Positions 43,332 to 52,674 of a stretch of DNA of 64,000 nucleotides are shown in pieces. The stretch is from the NCBI GenBank assembly GCA_942490535.1, contig CALNXQ010000002.1:992001-1056000 (forward strand), given 5' to 3'. The translations under genes and the position numbers were made by a program. This stretch comes from JAEINY01 sp942490535. GTDB lineage: Bacteria; Bacteroidota; Bacteroidia; Bacteroidales; Marinilabiliaceae. A model generated the notes under the pieces. It was not told the origin of the DNA. It made no database searches and worked only from the letters and a program-made list of their open reading frames with translations. Numbering within the stretch: the stretch's first letter is position 1; each line of letters opens with the position of its first letter.

Positions 43332-44441
43332 ATGATGCAAAAAACACCCCGATACCTAGCTCTTGACGTGCTGCGCGGCATTACCATTGCCGGCATGATT
43401 CTGGTCAATACCCCCGGTAGTTGGTCGCACATTTATGCACCTTTACGTCATGCGGCCTGGCACGGCTGTACACCCACCGACCTGGTCTTTCCGTTCTTCC
43501 TTTTTGTGATGGGCGTTTCCATGTTTTTCTCGTTCTCGAAATATGACAATGCACTCAACAAAGCCTCCTTGTTGAAAACAGGAAAACGCACCCTCCTGAT
43601 ATTTGCCATCGGCTTGTTCCTAAACTCTTTTCCACAGTGGAAAATTGATTTCTCAAGCCTCCGCATCATGGGTGTTTTGCAGCGCATCGCACTGGTCTAC
43701 GGCATCAGCTCCATTTTGGTGCTGTCCTTTCGCTACCGGACGGTTCAGTTCATTGGTGCAGGTATCTTATTGGGCTACTGGGCCCTCCTCTATTTCTTTG
43801 GGGGCACGGATCCCTACAGCCTGGAAACCAACGTGACCATTGCTGTTGACAAGTGGATCCTTGGCGATTCGCACATGTACCATGGCTTTGGCGTGGCCTT
43901 TGATCCGGAAGGCTTGCTCAGTTCCATACCCGCCATTGTCACCACATTGATTGGTTATTTTGTTGGACGCTCCATCAAAATGGTGGATACATCCAAATTA
44001 CCCTTGCACCTGTTACTGACAGGTGGTGCACTGACCCTGGCCGGCTGGTTCTGGGGGTATCTTTTGCCCATCAGCAAACCTTTGTGGACCGGTTCCTATG
44101 TTATTTACACAGCAGGTTTGGCCACGACTTTACTGGCTGTACTCATCTGGGTGATCGACATCCGGGAATATAAAAAATGGACCTCTTTCTTTGTGGTATT
44201 TGGCATGAATCCACTTTTCATCTTTGCTTTATCAGGCATCTGGATCAAATGCCTGTATCATTTTGTAAGTATCTCCACTGAAGATGGCGTATTGAATGGC
44301 TATCAGGCAATTTATACGGAAGTTTTTGTCCCGCTGGCCGGTAACATGAATGGGTCACTGCTTTTTGCCATCAGCCACCTGGTGTTCTTTTGGTTTATTG
44401 GTTGGGTGCTTTATAAAAAGAAGATCTTCATTAAGGTTTAA
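43332..44441 (+). CDS. DUF5009 / HGSNAT-like (NagX-type) membrane protein
   Basis: A 369-aa protein with about ten membrane helices. The N-terminus ALDVLRGITIAGMILVNTPG and the following HAAWHGCTPTDLVFPFFLFVMG are the hallmarks of the DUF5009 / heparan-alpha-glucosaminide N-acetyltransferase family; the conserved His is in AAWHG. Members move an acetyl group across the membrane onto amino sugars or act in GlcNAc use (NagX). Place at the end of the recycling operon suggests handling of an amino sugar. Two adjacent ATGs (43332, 43335) are possible starts. Confidence 0.88.
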   Translation: MMQKTPRYLALDVLRGITIAGMILVNTPGSWSHIYAPLRHAAWHGCTPTDLVFPFFLFVMGVSMFFSFSKYDNALNKASLLKTGKRTLLIFAIGLFLNSFPQWKIDFSSLRIMGVLQRIALVYGISSILVLSFRYRTVQFIGAGILLGYWALLYFFGGTDPYSLETNVTIAVDKWILGDSHMYHGFGVAFDPEGLLSSIPAIVTTLIGYFVGRSIKMVDTSKLPLHLLLTGGALTLAGWFWGYLLPISKPLWTGSYVIYTAGLATTLLAVLIWVIDIREYKKWTSFFVVFGMNPLFIFALSGIWIKCLYHFVSISTEDGVLNGYQAIYTEVFVPLAGNMNGSLLFAISHLVFFWFIGWVLYKKKIFIKV

Positions 44442-44452
44442 GGGATACAAAT

Positions 44453-44506
44453 CAAGTTGCAAGGGACAAGGGACAAGGGACAAGTTTCAAGGGACAAGTT
44501 TCAAGA
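44453..44506. repeat. CAAGGGACAAG tandem repeat
   Basis: GGACAAG repeats several times, with two CAAGTTTCAAG interruptions, in the gap between convergent genes. No coding value. Confidence 0.75.
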
Positions 44507-44560
44507 CATAGCTGTTTTTACATTGTTTTTTTATCTTGAACGATTACCAACACAAGCAAA

Positions 44561-44594
44561 AAAAGAGTGATTCTGCGTTCAGGATCACTCTTTT
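44561..44594. terminator. Bidirectional terminator
   Basis: AAAAGAGTGAT (44561-44571) pairs with ATCACTCTTTT (44584-44594) around a 12-nt loop, between the NagX-like gene (+) and the GH13 gene (-). Confidence 0.85.
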
Positions 44595-44616
44595 CAGATG
44601 TATTAAGAAAAACTAT

Positions 44617-46476
44617 TTACCTCAGGCGGTAAATAAACGATTGTAATGGTTCTAAGGCCACTTTTACAAAGCCGGTTCCATCTTCAACGACCAGTTCATT
44701 GGTTGAACCATAGAGTTGATCGGTCAGCTCATAGGTTCCATTCTTCACTTGCCATTGCTGCATCAAATCTGCGGGTAGTTGCATGCGGAATGCCTGTGAC
44801 TCTTCACTGTTAAAATTGGAAAGGATCAGAAGCTTTTCATCCGCTGACCAACGTGCGAATGAAAATACTTTATCACCATAGCTTTCTGTATTGGCCCGGT
44901 TGTAAGCATGCACTTCCCGGTATTCGCCCATTAAGGCACTGCTTTTGACGGAGAATCTGAGTAAGCGCTTGTAAAAATCTCTTAATTGCTTTTCTTCTTC
45001 TGTCAGTCTGCCACCGTCGAAGGCTCCGTTGTTCATCCAGCGCTGGTGGTTGGGCACACCGATGTAGTCAAATATAGATGTCCGGCTATGCGTTCCAAAC
45101 CCGGCATCTTCTGCTCCCGGTTCCCCCACCTCCTGACCAAAGTAAATCATGGTTGGTGCGGTGCTAATAGTTGTTGATACCACCATGGCCGGTTTTCCTT
45201 TTCGGGCCTCCCCTGCAAATTCAGGACTGGCGATGCGCTGTTCATCGTGGTTTTCCAGAAAGTGCAGCATGTGATGTTCAATGTCTTTTAGCCCTTCCTG
45301 AATAGCTGGCAAGTTATCGGTCAATCCATGTCCCTGCATAATGTGTTTCAGCGTATCGTACAATTCCACTTTATCGTAGAGGTAATCCATCTTACCTTTA
45401 TGGATGTAATCGCGATATAAGGACGGATTGTACACTTCAGCCAATAGAAAAGCATCCGGATTGGCCATTTTAATGGATGAATTCATGTAACTCCAGAACT
45501 CCACCGGCACCATTTCAGCCATATCAAAGCGGAAGCCATCAACGCCTAATTTAATCCAGTAAAGGGCAATATCCCTGAATTTGATCCATGAATCGGGCAC
45601 CGTTTTATCCTGCCAAAATGCAAAATGCACCTGGTAATCTTCCTTGTGGAAATTGGCCGGTAATTCATCAAAATCTTTGGACCCATCGGGCCGCACGCCA
45701 TAGTTAATTTTTACTGTTTCGTACCAGTCATGGAAATTGGGCTGTGCCAAGCGGGAGCCGTTGCCGGTCCATTTAGCCGGATTTTCGTCGAATTGGCCAT
45801 CGGACAAGGCCTGACTATCATCGCCGAGCGGTTTGTATTCATTCTCAGCCACCGGTACTCTAAACGGTTCATTGGGGATGTAGTAGAAATTGTTATTCAC
45901 GGCATATTCCACGGATGAATCGTCATTGGCCCCAAAATCAACCACCCCTTCCGGATTATTTTTGCCTTCGTAATGACGGGCCACATGGTTGGGCACAATG
46001 TCGATCAACACCTTCATCCCCTGGCGATGCGTCCGTTCCATTAAGGCTATAAATTCTTCCAGGCGCCTGGCCGGATCCACGGCCAGGTCGGGATTTACAT
46101 TGTAATAATCTTTGACAGCATAGGGTGATCCGGCCCGGCCTTTTACTACATCCGGATCGTCACCGGAGATTCCATATGCTGTATAATCCTTGATCACAGC
46201 ATGGTGTGGCACGCCGGTGTACCACATGTGGGTAACGCCCAAATCGCTTAATTCCTGCAGCGCGTTGTCGGTAAAATCATTGAATTTACCCACCCCGTTT
46301 TCCGCCATGGTTCCCCAGGGTTTATTGGTTTCGTTGGTGTTTCCAAACAGGCGCGTGAATACCTGATACACTACAGCCTTGTGTTTGTCGGGAGTCTCTT
46401 CGGGTTGTTTGGGAGCCGGTGCGCAAGCAGCTGCCATTGCTGCCAACAGCACAACGACCGATCGTTTCTTAAACAT
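44617..46476 (-). CDS. GH13 alpha-amylase-family lipoprotein
   Basis: A 619-aa glycoside hydrolase. The signal MFKKRSVVVLLAAMAAAC has lipobox AAAC (Cys18), so it is membrane-anchored, possibly surface-exposed as in SusG-like enzymes. Conserved regions in order: DIVPNHVAR, DGFRFDMAE (nucleophile Asp), LLAEVYNP (acid/base Glu) and FLENHDEQR (third Asp). A C-terminal beta-domain follows (KVFSFARWSADEKLLILSNF). The substrate is probably an alpha-glucan such as starch or glycogen. It lies 450 bp downstream of susD on the same strand, with a terminator between. Confidence 0.93.
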   Translation of the reverse strand: MFKKRSVVVLLAAMAAACAPAPKQPEETPDKHKAVVYQVFTRLFGNTNETNKPWGTMAENGVGKFNDFTDNALQELSDLGVTHMWYTGVPHHAVIKDYTAYGISGDDPDVVKGRAGSPYAVKDYYNVNPDLAVDPARRLEEFIALMERTHRQGMKVLIDIVPNHVARHYEGKNNPEGVVDFGANDDSSVEYAVNNNFYYIPNEPFRVPVAENEYKPLGDDSQALSDGQFDENPAKWTGNGSRLAQPNFHDWYETVKINYGVRPDGSKDFDELPANFHKEDYQVHFAFWQDKTVPDSWIKFRDIALYWIKLGVDGFRFDMAEMVPVEFWSYMNSSIKMANPDAFLLAEVYNPSLYRDYIHKGKMDYLYDKVELYDTLKHIMQGHGLTDNLPAIQEGLKDIEHHMLHFLENHDEQRIASPEFAGEARKGKPAMVVSTTISTAPTMIYFGQEVGEPGAEDAGFGTHSRTSIFDYIGVPNHQRWMNNGAFDGGRLTEEEKQLRDFYKRLLRFSVKSSALMGEYREVHAYNRANTESYGDKVFSFARWSADEKLLILSNFNSEESQAFRMQLPADLMQQWQVKNGTYELTDQLYGSTNELVVEDGTGFVKVALEPLQSFIYRLR

Positions 46477-46926
46477 ATTTATTTGGATTATTGGGTGACA
46501 AATTTGAATTGAAATTCCACTTTACAGCCATCTTTAGCATCATACTTCCGTTCTATTTACAAAGCGTAAGTTACAAAGTCCATTTCAATTGCGGCATCCG
46601 GCCAGGCAGGGGTCAGATGGTTTATGCAGCGCAGCAATGAGGCCCGCAATCCAGCAAATCCTTTGCCAGCACCCCTTACTGCACATCGTCATATTGTCTG
46701 ATCACTCCCTTCAACAGCCATGTAAGGGAGGTATTTATTTTTTAGTCCCCTTTTGCAAACGTTTTCGGTGCTGGCTTGATATATTTGGTTCAGTTGGGTT
46801 GTTTCTGGTGACAATGTGATTAACTAAGAACTCCCATTCTGAACAAAACCTTGGCCTCTTATCACATAAAAAAAGGGTGTCTCAGTATTTTGGACACCCT
46901 TTTCCTTTTAAAGTTATAACTCTACA
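46477..46926. other. 450-bp gap between susD and the GH13 gene
   Basis: Apart from the susD terminator at 46871-46903, I see no gene. A 76-codon plus-strand frame at 46589 has Cys/His-rich random-looking composition and opposite direction, and I reject it. The GH13 gene probably has its own promoter here. Confidence 0.5.
46871..46903 (-). terminator. susD terminator
   Basis: AAAAGGGTGTC (46871-46881) and GACACCCTTTT (46893-46903) form an 11-bp stem; on the minus strand it is followed by T residues. Confidence 0.85.
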
Positions 46927-48498
46927 CTACTTGCTTCCTTCATATCCAGGATTCTGAGTTATCTCACCCAGAGAGTTATCAATTTCAGCCTGAGGTACCG
47001 GCCAATATTTTTTCGCTTCGCTCCATCCAGTCAATTTAGAAGCCCTATTGGTTCGAACCAAATCATGGTAGCGGTCACTTTCCATTGCCAATTCCAATCG
47101 ACGCTCCGTATATATAGCATTTAACAAATCAGTTCCCGACACCGCTTCTTTTCGAGGCAACCCCCTTTTTTCGCGTAAGTCATTCATCATATTACGGGCT
47201 GTTGCTTCATTGGGTAGGTGATAAGCCGCCTCTGCTAAGATCAGATAGACTTCTGCATACCGCATAACCCTGATGTTATTGGGACTGTTACGAATCTCCA
47301 CGGACCGTTCTTCTGGTCTCAGATACATCTTTTGATTATAAAAGCCCGTGCGGTTAAATGTCAACTTGCTTTTACCTGCTTCCAATGCTGCTTCAGCTTC
47401 AGCAATGGCTGCCTGATCGCCTGATTCATTGGCATCTGCTAAATCTTTATACAGATCCGCCAACTCCATCTCATATACCTCATCTGTGGTTAATAACGTT
47501 GCATTCATTCGCACCAAATCATTCTCAGCCATAAATGCATTGTATAAATCCTCCGTTGGCAAGTTAATACCAAATCCATAAGTAATATTACGAGGCAACT
47601 GAAATAAGGTCTGAAAGTTTCCATTATTTTGGGTAGCTCCACTTTCGGTAGGTGAATCGTAAAAGGAAATTTCAAAGATCGATTCCACCCCATGTTCACC
47701 AGCCATTGAAAATATCTTAGCAAAATCCGGCTCCAACTGGTATTGACCACTCTTCACTACTTTATCGGCCCAATCGTATGCCGCCTGCCATCTTTCAAGG
47801 TATAGACTGGCTTTCGCCAAAAATGCCTGTGCAGCTCCTTTTGTAATTCGTCCCAGGTCATCACTTGGATACTCATTTTTAAGCGGTAAATCTGGTTCAG
47901 CCAATTCCAGCTCAGCAACAATAAATTCAAGTACTTCTTTGGGTTCCGATTGACCAATACGATCATCTGGCGTACGTACCCAATGATCTACAATGGGAAT
48001 ACGGCCAAAACCACGTACTAACTCAAAATGGTAATAGGCTCTTAAAAAACGTGCTTCAGCTATGATCCTCTTTTTTAATGAAGGACTATCAAACAAACCA
48101 TCTTCCATGACTTCAACACTTTCAATGGTTTGACTGGCTTTACCAATTCCCCGATAGGGAATCTGCCACTTGTATCGAGCCTGAAACATATCTGGTGTTC
48201 CACTAAACGACTTTAATGGTTCGAAACCTGAATTATCTGAATCACTTCCCCCATAAATGGCATTATCGCTAAGTGTTTCACCAAAAGCCCAATTAAACCA
48301 GCCAAAGCGATAATCCTTTATATCACTATAAGCCGCCGTTAGTGACGCTAATGCTTTCTCCTGACTTATGAAATAAGTCTCGCTTGTTTCTTCCCCCAAC
48401 TTATCTTTCTCAAGAAAGTCATCTGCGCATGATGTCATTCCTAAAGAGCTCAGCACTAAAGCACCTCCCAGGATATATGATGAAATTTTATTCTTCAT
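46927..48498 (-). CDS. susD: SusD/RagB-family nutrient-binding lipoprotein
   Basis: A 523-aa outer-membrane lipoprotein that captures glycans for the partner SusC. The signal ends in lipobox GMTSC. TPR-like N-terminal helices (ALASLTAAYSDIKDYRFGWFNW, KRIIAEARFLRAYYHFELVRGFG) and the C-terminal RYAEVYLILAEAAY with YTERRLELAMESDRYHDLVRT are family-typical. The stop is 20 bp from the hairpin terminator. It is 27 bp downstream of susC in one operon. Substrate is best guessed from the GH13 gene. Confidence 0.95.
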   Translation of the reverse strand: MKNKISSYILGGALVLSSLGMTSCADDFLEKDKLGEETSETYFISQEKALASLTAAYSDIKDYRFGWFNWAFGETLSDNAIYGGSDSDNSGFEPLKSFSGTPDMFQARYKWQIPYRGIGKASQTIESVEVMEDGLFDSPSLKKRIIAEARFLRAYYHFELVRGFGRIPIVDHWVRTPDDRIGQSEPKEVLEFIVAELELAEPDLPLKNEYPSDDLGRITKGAAQAFLAKASLYLERWQAAYDWADKVVKSGQYQLEPDFAKIFSMAGEHGVESIFEISFYDSPTESGATQNNGNFQTLFQLPRNITYGFGINLPTEDLYNAFMAENDLVRMNATLLTTDEVYEMELADLYKDLADANESGDQAAIAEAEAALEAGKSKLTFNRTGFYNQKMYLRPEERSVEIRNSPNNIRVMRYAEVYLILAEAAYHLPNEATARNMMNDLREKRGLPRKEAVSGTDLLNAIYTERRLELAMESDRYHDLVRTNRASKLTGWSEAKKYWPVPQAEIDNSLGEITQNPGYEGSK

Positions 48499-48525
48499 GT
48501 TTTTTATTTTTACAATTATGCATCT

Positions 48526-51500
48526 TTAAAAACCTACCCGAACACCAAATGAATATACCTGTGCCAAGGGATAATTTCCAATATCCACTCCATTACTCAG
48601 GTAATTAGTAGAACTGCGCTGGCCCACCTCCGGATCAGCACCCGAATAGTCTGTCATCGTCCATAAGTTCTGTCCCGAAAAGTACACCCGCAATGAACTC
48701 AAACCAATCTGATTCACCAGACTTGATGGCAAATTATAACCCACGGTCAGGTTCTTTAATCGCAAGTAACTGCCATCTTCCACAAAACGATCAGAGGTCC
48801 GATTGGTATTATTCTGATCATTCCCGTTCAAGCGAGGCATATTGGTGTTGGTATTGGTTGGCGTCCAGGCATTCAACATATCCGCATGCTTATTGGTCTC
48901 ATCGAACTTATAGAGGTGAGTTTTCATGGCATTGAAAATTTCATTGCCTTGTGAGCCCTGGAAGAATAAACTCAAATCAATTCCTTTGAATGAGCAACTG
49001 GCATTAATTCCATAAATAAAATCCGGAACGGGACTTCCAATATTCGTCATGTCATCCCCATTGATAATTCCATCCGGTCTTCCATCCGGACCACTGATGT
49101 CTTTAAAACGCAAGTCACCAGGCTGCAATGCCTCATTTGAACTTCCCTGCTGAACAGCATGATTATCAATTTCAGACTGATTCTGAAAAAGGCCGTCCGT
49201 CACATACCCATAGAAATAACCAATGGGTTCATCCACATCAAAACGAGTGGCGTTACCAAGATAATATGCACCAGCTGAGAAAGGATTCGCATTACCCAGT
49301 GAGGTCACTTTATTGGTTACAGTAGAAATATTGAAACCTATGTCATATTTGAATCCACTGGACAGATTGTTTTTATAATTTACAGAGAACTCAATTCCTT
49401 TATTTTCCACATCGCCAACATTAGAGGTTGGTCCGGCTTCATACCCGAAATAATAAGGAATAGGTACTCCCAACAACATGTCTTTAGTCGTTTTTTTATA
49501 CCAGTCAAAACTCGTTTCCACTTTACCATCAAACAGCAAGGCATCAAATCCAATATTTAGCGACTCTACTGTTTCCCACTTTATTTCAGCATCCTTCATC
49601 CCCGTTACCACATATCCCTGATAGCGATCTTCATTAGGACCATATAAATAGCTATACTGGATATTGCCATTCATGGTGGATTGATAAGGATAATTACCGA
49701 TTTTATCATTTCCAACCTGTCCCCATCCCGATCTCAACTTAAGTGATGATAACCAACTGAAATCAGGCATGAAATTTTCTTCCGAAATTTTCCACCCCAT
49801 GGCAAAGGATGGGAAATACCCCCACTTATTAGCATCGGGAAAGCGTGAGGAAGCATCCGTTCTGAAATTCACGGTTACCAGGTATTTGTTATCAAAGGCA
49901 TAATTCGCCCGTCCCAAATAGGACATGTAAGAAAACTCAGAAGCTAAACCACCAATATCAGCAGCATCGGTTGCCGCATCTAAATACCACATAAAGGGTT
50001 CTTCATTGGGAATATTTTTTTTGCTTCCGCTGAACCATTCACTCTTTGTTTCTTCAACAGTATATCCAACTAAACCACCTATTGTATGCTTTCCTATGGT
50101 TTTATCGTAGTTAAGCGTATTTTCCCAGTTGTAGTATTCCGTTCGACTATGTCCTCTGGAGACACTGTTAATGAGATTACGCTGATTGGTATTCACATCA
50201 TAAACAGGGATAAAGTTATACGAATCCCTGCGCGAAGTGGACATCCCTAAAGAAGATTTGAAATTCAATCCCGTGATAATTTCAAACTGACCATAAACAT
50301 TCCCGTTTACTGTCAACAATTCATTTCGCTGATTATCATATTCAATTTGAGCAACCGGATTCGGATAATCCGTATACTTCGAATAATCATATGTCCCGTC
50401 TTCCTGAAAAACAGCTACCGTTGGTTCCAGCTTAATAGCGGTATTAATGACACCCGTATGGTATGAATCAAAATTCTGACTCTGCTTTTCGTTCTTCTGA
50501 ATATTGATGTTAGTCCCTACTTTAAAGCGATCTGTGGCTTTATATTCCGAATTCAGTTTAATACTGTTTCTTTTAAAAGAGGTCTTTTCAATGGTTCCAT
50601 CCTGATCAAAATGTCCCAAACTCATGGAGTAGGTCATATTAGATGTGCCTCCATTGATATTAAAATTAACATCTTTCATGGCAGCTACCCGGGTAATTTC
50701 ATCAAACCAATCTGTGTTCTGATTTTTATCAACCAATGACAAATCAATGGCTTTAGAACGCGTCTTATTTAACTCTTCCTGAATAGAGTACCACTGGGAG
50801 CCAGTAGTCGTTTCCCAGTTATTAATAACTTGCTGAATGCCATAATACGCATTAAGGGTAATGTTGGCTTTACTGTTGTAGCTCCCCTTCTTGGTACTGA
50901 CCAAAACAACCCCATTGGCCCCACGAGACCCATAGATGGCCGATGCGGATGCATCTTTCAGCACTTCGATTGATGCAATGTCATTGGGGTTTAAAAAATC
51001 AATGTTATCCACGGGTAATCCATCTACCACATACAAAGGATCCGAATTATTCACAGTCGCAATACCACGAACACGTACATTAATCGAACCACCAGGTGCA
51101 CCGGAATTAGCAACCACCTGCACACCCGCCATTCGACCTTGTAAAGCCTGATCTACACTGGACATTCCTTCTGTTGGCAATTCATCAAACTTAACACTAC
51201 CAACGGCCCCCGTAATGTCACTTTTCTTCTGCACGCCATATCCTACGGCCACTACTTCATCGAGGCTGATCAATTCATTTTCAAGCACTACATTTATAGC
51301 ACGTTGACTACCGACCAGAACGACCTGATCTTTCATTCCGACAAACTTGTACATCAATGTGACTTCAGCAAGGGCCTCAATGGCATATTTACCATCAATA
51401 TCGGTAATGGTGCCTTTGGTGGGATTACTTTTCCAAAAAACATTTACACCGGGAATGGGCTCTCCGCTTTGATCGGTCACCTGGCCGGTAATGGTTACGG

Positions 51501-51564
51501 TTTGGCCTATACTTAGCTGGAGGGAGACCACCAACAGGCCAATAATTACTAAAAACTTTTTCAT
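48526..51564 (-). CDS. susC: SusC/RagA-family TonB-linked outer-membrane transporter
   Basis: A 1012-aa receptor. Signal peptide MKKFLVIIGLLVVSLQLSIGQ, CarboxypepD-regulatory-like domain (about 22-100: ITGQVTDQSGEPIPGVNVFW), then the SusC plug signature (VVAVGYGVQKKSDITGAVGS, DPLYVVDGLPVDNI, IASIEVLKDASASAIYGSRG) and a long barrel ending VYSFGVRVGF. There is no STN domain, so it does not signal through FecR. It imports oligosaccharides together with the SusD protein downstream. Confidence 0.96.
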   Translation of the reverse strand: MKKFLVIIGLLVVSLQLSIGQTVTITGQVTDQSGEPIPGVNVFWKSNPTKGTITDIDGKYAIEALAEVTLMYKFVGMKDQVVLVGSQRAINVVLENELISLDEVVAVGYGVQKKSDITGAVGSVKFDELPTEGMSSVDQALQGRMAGVQVVANSGAPGGSINVRVRGIATVNNSDPLYVVDGLPVDNIDFLNPNDIASIEVLKDASASAIYGSRGANGVVLVSTKKGSYNSKANITLNAYYGIQQVINNWETTTGSQWYSIQEELNKTRSKAIDLSLVDKNQNTDWFDEITRVAAMKDVNFNINGGTSNMTYSMSLGHFDQDGTIEKTSFKRNSIKLNSEYKATDRFKVGTNINIQKNEKQSQNFDSYHTGVINTAIKLEPTVAVFQEDGTYDYSKYTDYPNPVAQIEYDNQRNELLTVNGNVYGQFEIITGLNFKSSLGMSTSRRDSYNFIPVYDVNTNQRNLINSVSRGHSRTEYYNWENTLNYDKTIGKHTIGGLVGYTVEETKSEWFSGSKKNIPNEEPFMWYLDAATDAADIGGLASEFSYMSYLGRANYAFDNKYLVTVNFRTDASSRFPDANKWGYFPSFAMGWKISEENFMPDFSWLSSLKLRSGWGQVGNDKIGNYPYQSTMNGNIQYSYLYGPNEDRYQGYVVTGMKDAEIKWETVESLNIGFDALLFDGKVETSFDWYKKTTKDMLLGVPIPYYFGYEAGPTSNVGDVENKGIEFSVNYKNNLSSGFKYDIGFNISTVTNKVTSLGNANPFSAGAYYLGNATRFDVDEPIGYFYGYVTDGLFQNQSEIDNHAVQQGSSNEALQPGDLRFKDISGPDGRPDGIINGDDMTNIGSPVPDFIYGINASCSFKGIDLSLFFQGSQGNEIFNAMKTHLYKFDETNKHADMLNAWTPTNTNTNMPRLNGNDQNNTNRTSDRFVEDGSYLRLKNLTVGYNLPSSLVNQIGLSSLRVYFSGQNLWTMTDYSGADPEVGQRSSTNYLSNGVDIGNYPLAQVYSFGVRVGF

Positions 51565-52228
51565 AGATTTTGAACTAATTATGTTGAAAATTGCGTCAGT
51601 TATGACATTATAATTGCATTCTCAGGATGTTCATTCCTCAGTTAACAGACATGTCTATTCCACTTCACTTGCTCCGTGAAAACAGACCAGATAGCATGAT
51701 TTAATACAAATTCAGTTGTAGAGACAACAACTAACGGTTATCTACATATGCATGTTTGATTTTTGACTTTAACATTTCTTCATTTCGATTTCCTAAATAA
51801 GATGAAACACTATTTATTTGATTAACTAATCAAACATGTAAGTTGTATGACATGTCAAATATAAAAAAGAGTTTTTACATTTTTAAATATTTTAACATTT
51901 TTCTTATCCTTTTACCACAATTGCCACACAATCCATATATTCAGCATCTTTCACAAGCATTAATCCAACCCAAATACAGTACTTAGCACAGCTCCACAGA
52001 GGAATTAACAACCAGCTTGTCTTTTGTAAGGCATCCACATTTTAGAATATATATCATACATCACATTTATCGTGTAATTTTACATCAAAACAAAATCACA
52101 TCTATCTTTTTTCATTTAATCACCTTATCTTTATTCCAATAGATAAATTGGTTAATCATTCGATAAACACCAATACCACCACCCTAAAAATTCTTTTACT
52201 GATAACATATCACAAAATGCCTTGCCAC
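51565..52228. other. Control region between susC and the response regulator
   Basis: No gene. ACATGT boxes occur at 51649-51654 (inside AGACATGTCT), 51834-51839 and 51850-51855 (inside TGACATGTCA). A minus-strand TATATTTG (51856-51863) could be the susC -7 box, about 290 bp upstream of the start, but no -33 match is seen. Confidence 0.45.
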
Positions 52229-52591
52229 ATGAAAAAAGTACTTATTGTTGATGACGCCGCTGATGCTCGTCTGCTCTGTAAAAAACTTTTGGAAAAGTAT
52301 CCGGTTGAAATATTAGAAGCTAAGAATGGTAAAGAAGCCTGGGACATCATTCTGAAGGAACAACCACACCTCATATTATTGGACATCCACATGCCTGAGA
52401 AAGATGGCTTTGAACTACTTGAAGATTTAAAAGAGGAGTGGATCAGTGTGCCCGTGGCGGTGGTATCGGCTGATGCTGAAGACGAAACCATTGAATCGAG
52501 CTTATATCTGGGCGCGAAGGCCTTTCTAAAAAAACCGGTAGACCTGAAAGAATTCAGAGAGGTTATAAAAGTTCTGAATTTACCTACCTAA
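52229..52591 (+). CDS. Single-domain response regulator
   Basis: The frame opens at 52148, but ATG 52229 (MKKVLIVDDAADARLLCKK) is the family start, giving 120 aa. The receiver fold shows acidic DD near the start, phospho-acceptor Asp in LILLDIHMPEKDG, Ser in VAVVSADA and Lys in AFLKKPVDL. There is no output domain, so it acts by protein contact like CheY or Spo0F. No kinase gene is nearby. It converges with the esterase gene and is unrelated to the flanking operons as far as can be seen. Confidence 0.9.
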   Translation: MKKVLIVDDAADARLLCKKLLEKYPVEILEAKNGKEAWDIILKEQPHLILLDIHMPEKDGFELLEDLKEEWISVPVAVVSADAEDETIESSLYLGAKAFLKKPVDLKEFREVIKVLNLPT

Positions 52592-52674
52592 TCTCCTTTT
52601 ACCATGCTCAATGACGAAACAAAAGCATACATACAGCCTGTTCTCCCCACTAGAAACAGAAAAGCATCAAACAC

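Noticed and set aside
46589..46819. 76-aa frame between susD and the GH13 gene
   Set aside because: Opposite direction, random-looking composition, no promoter.
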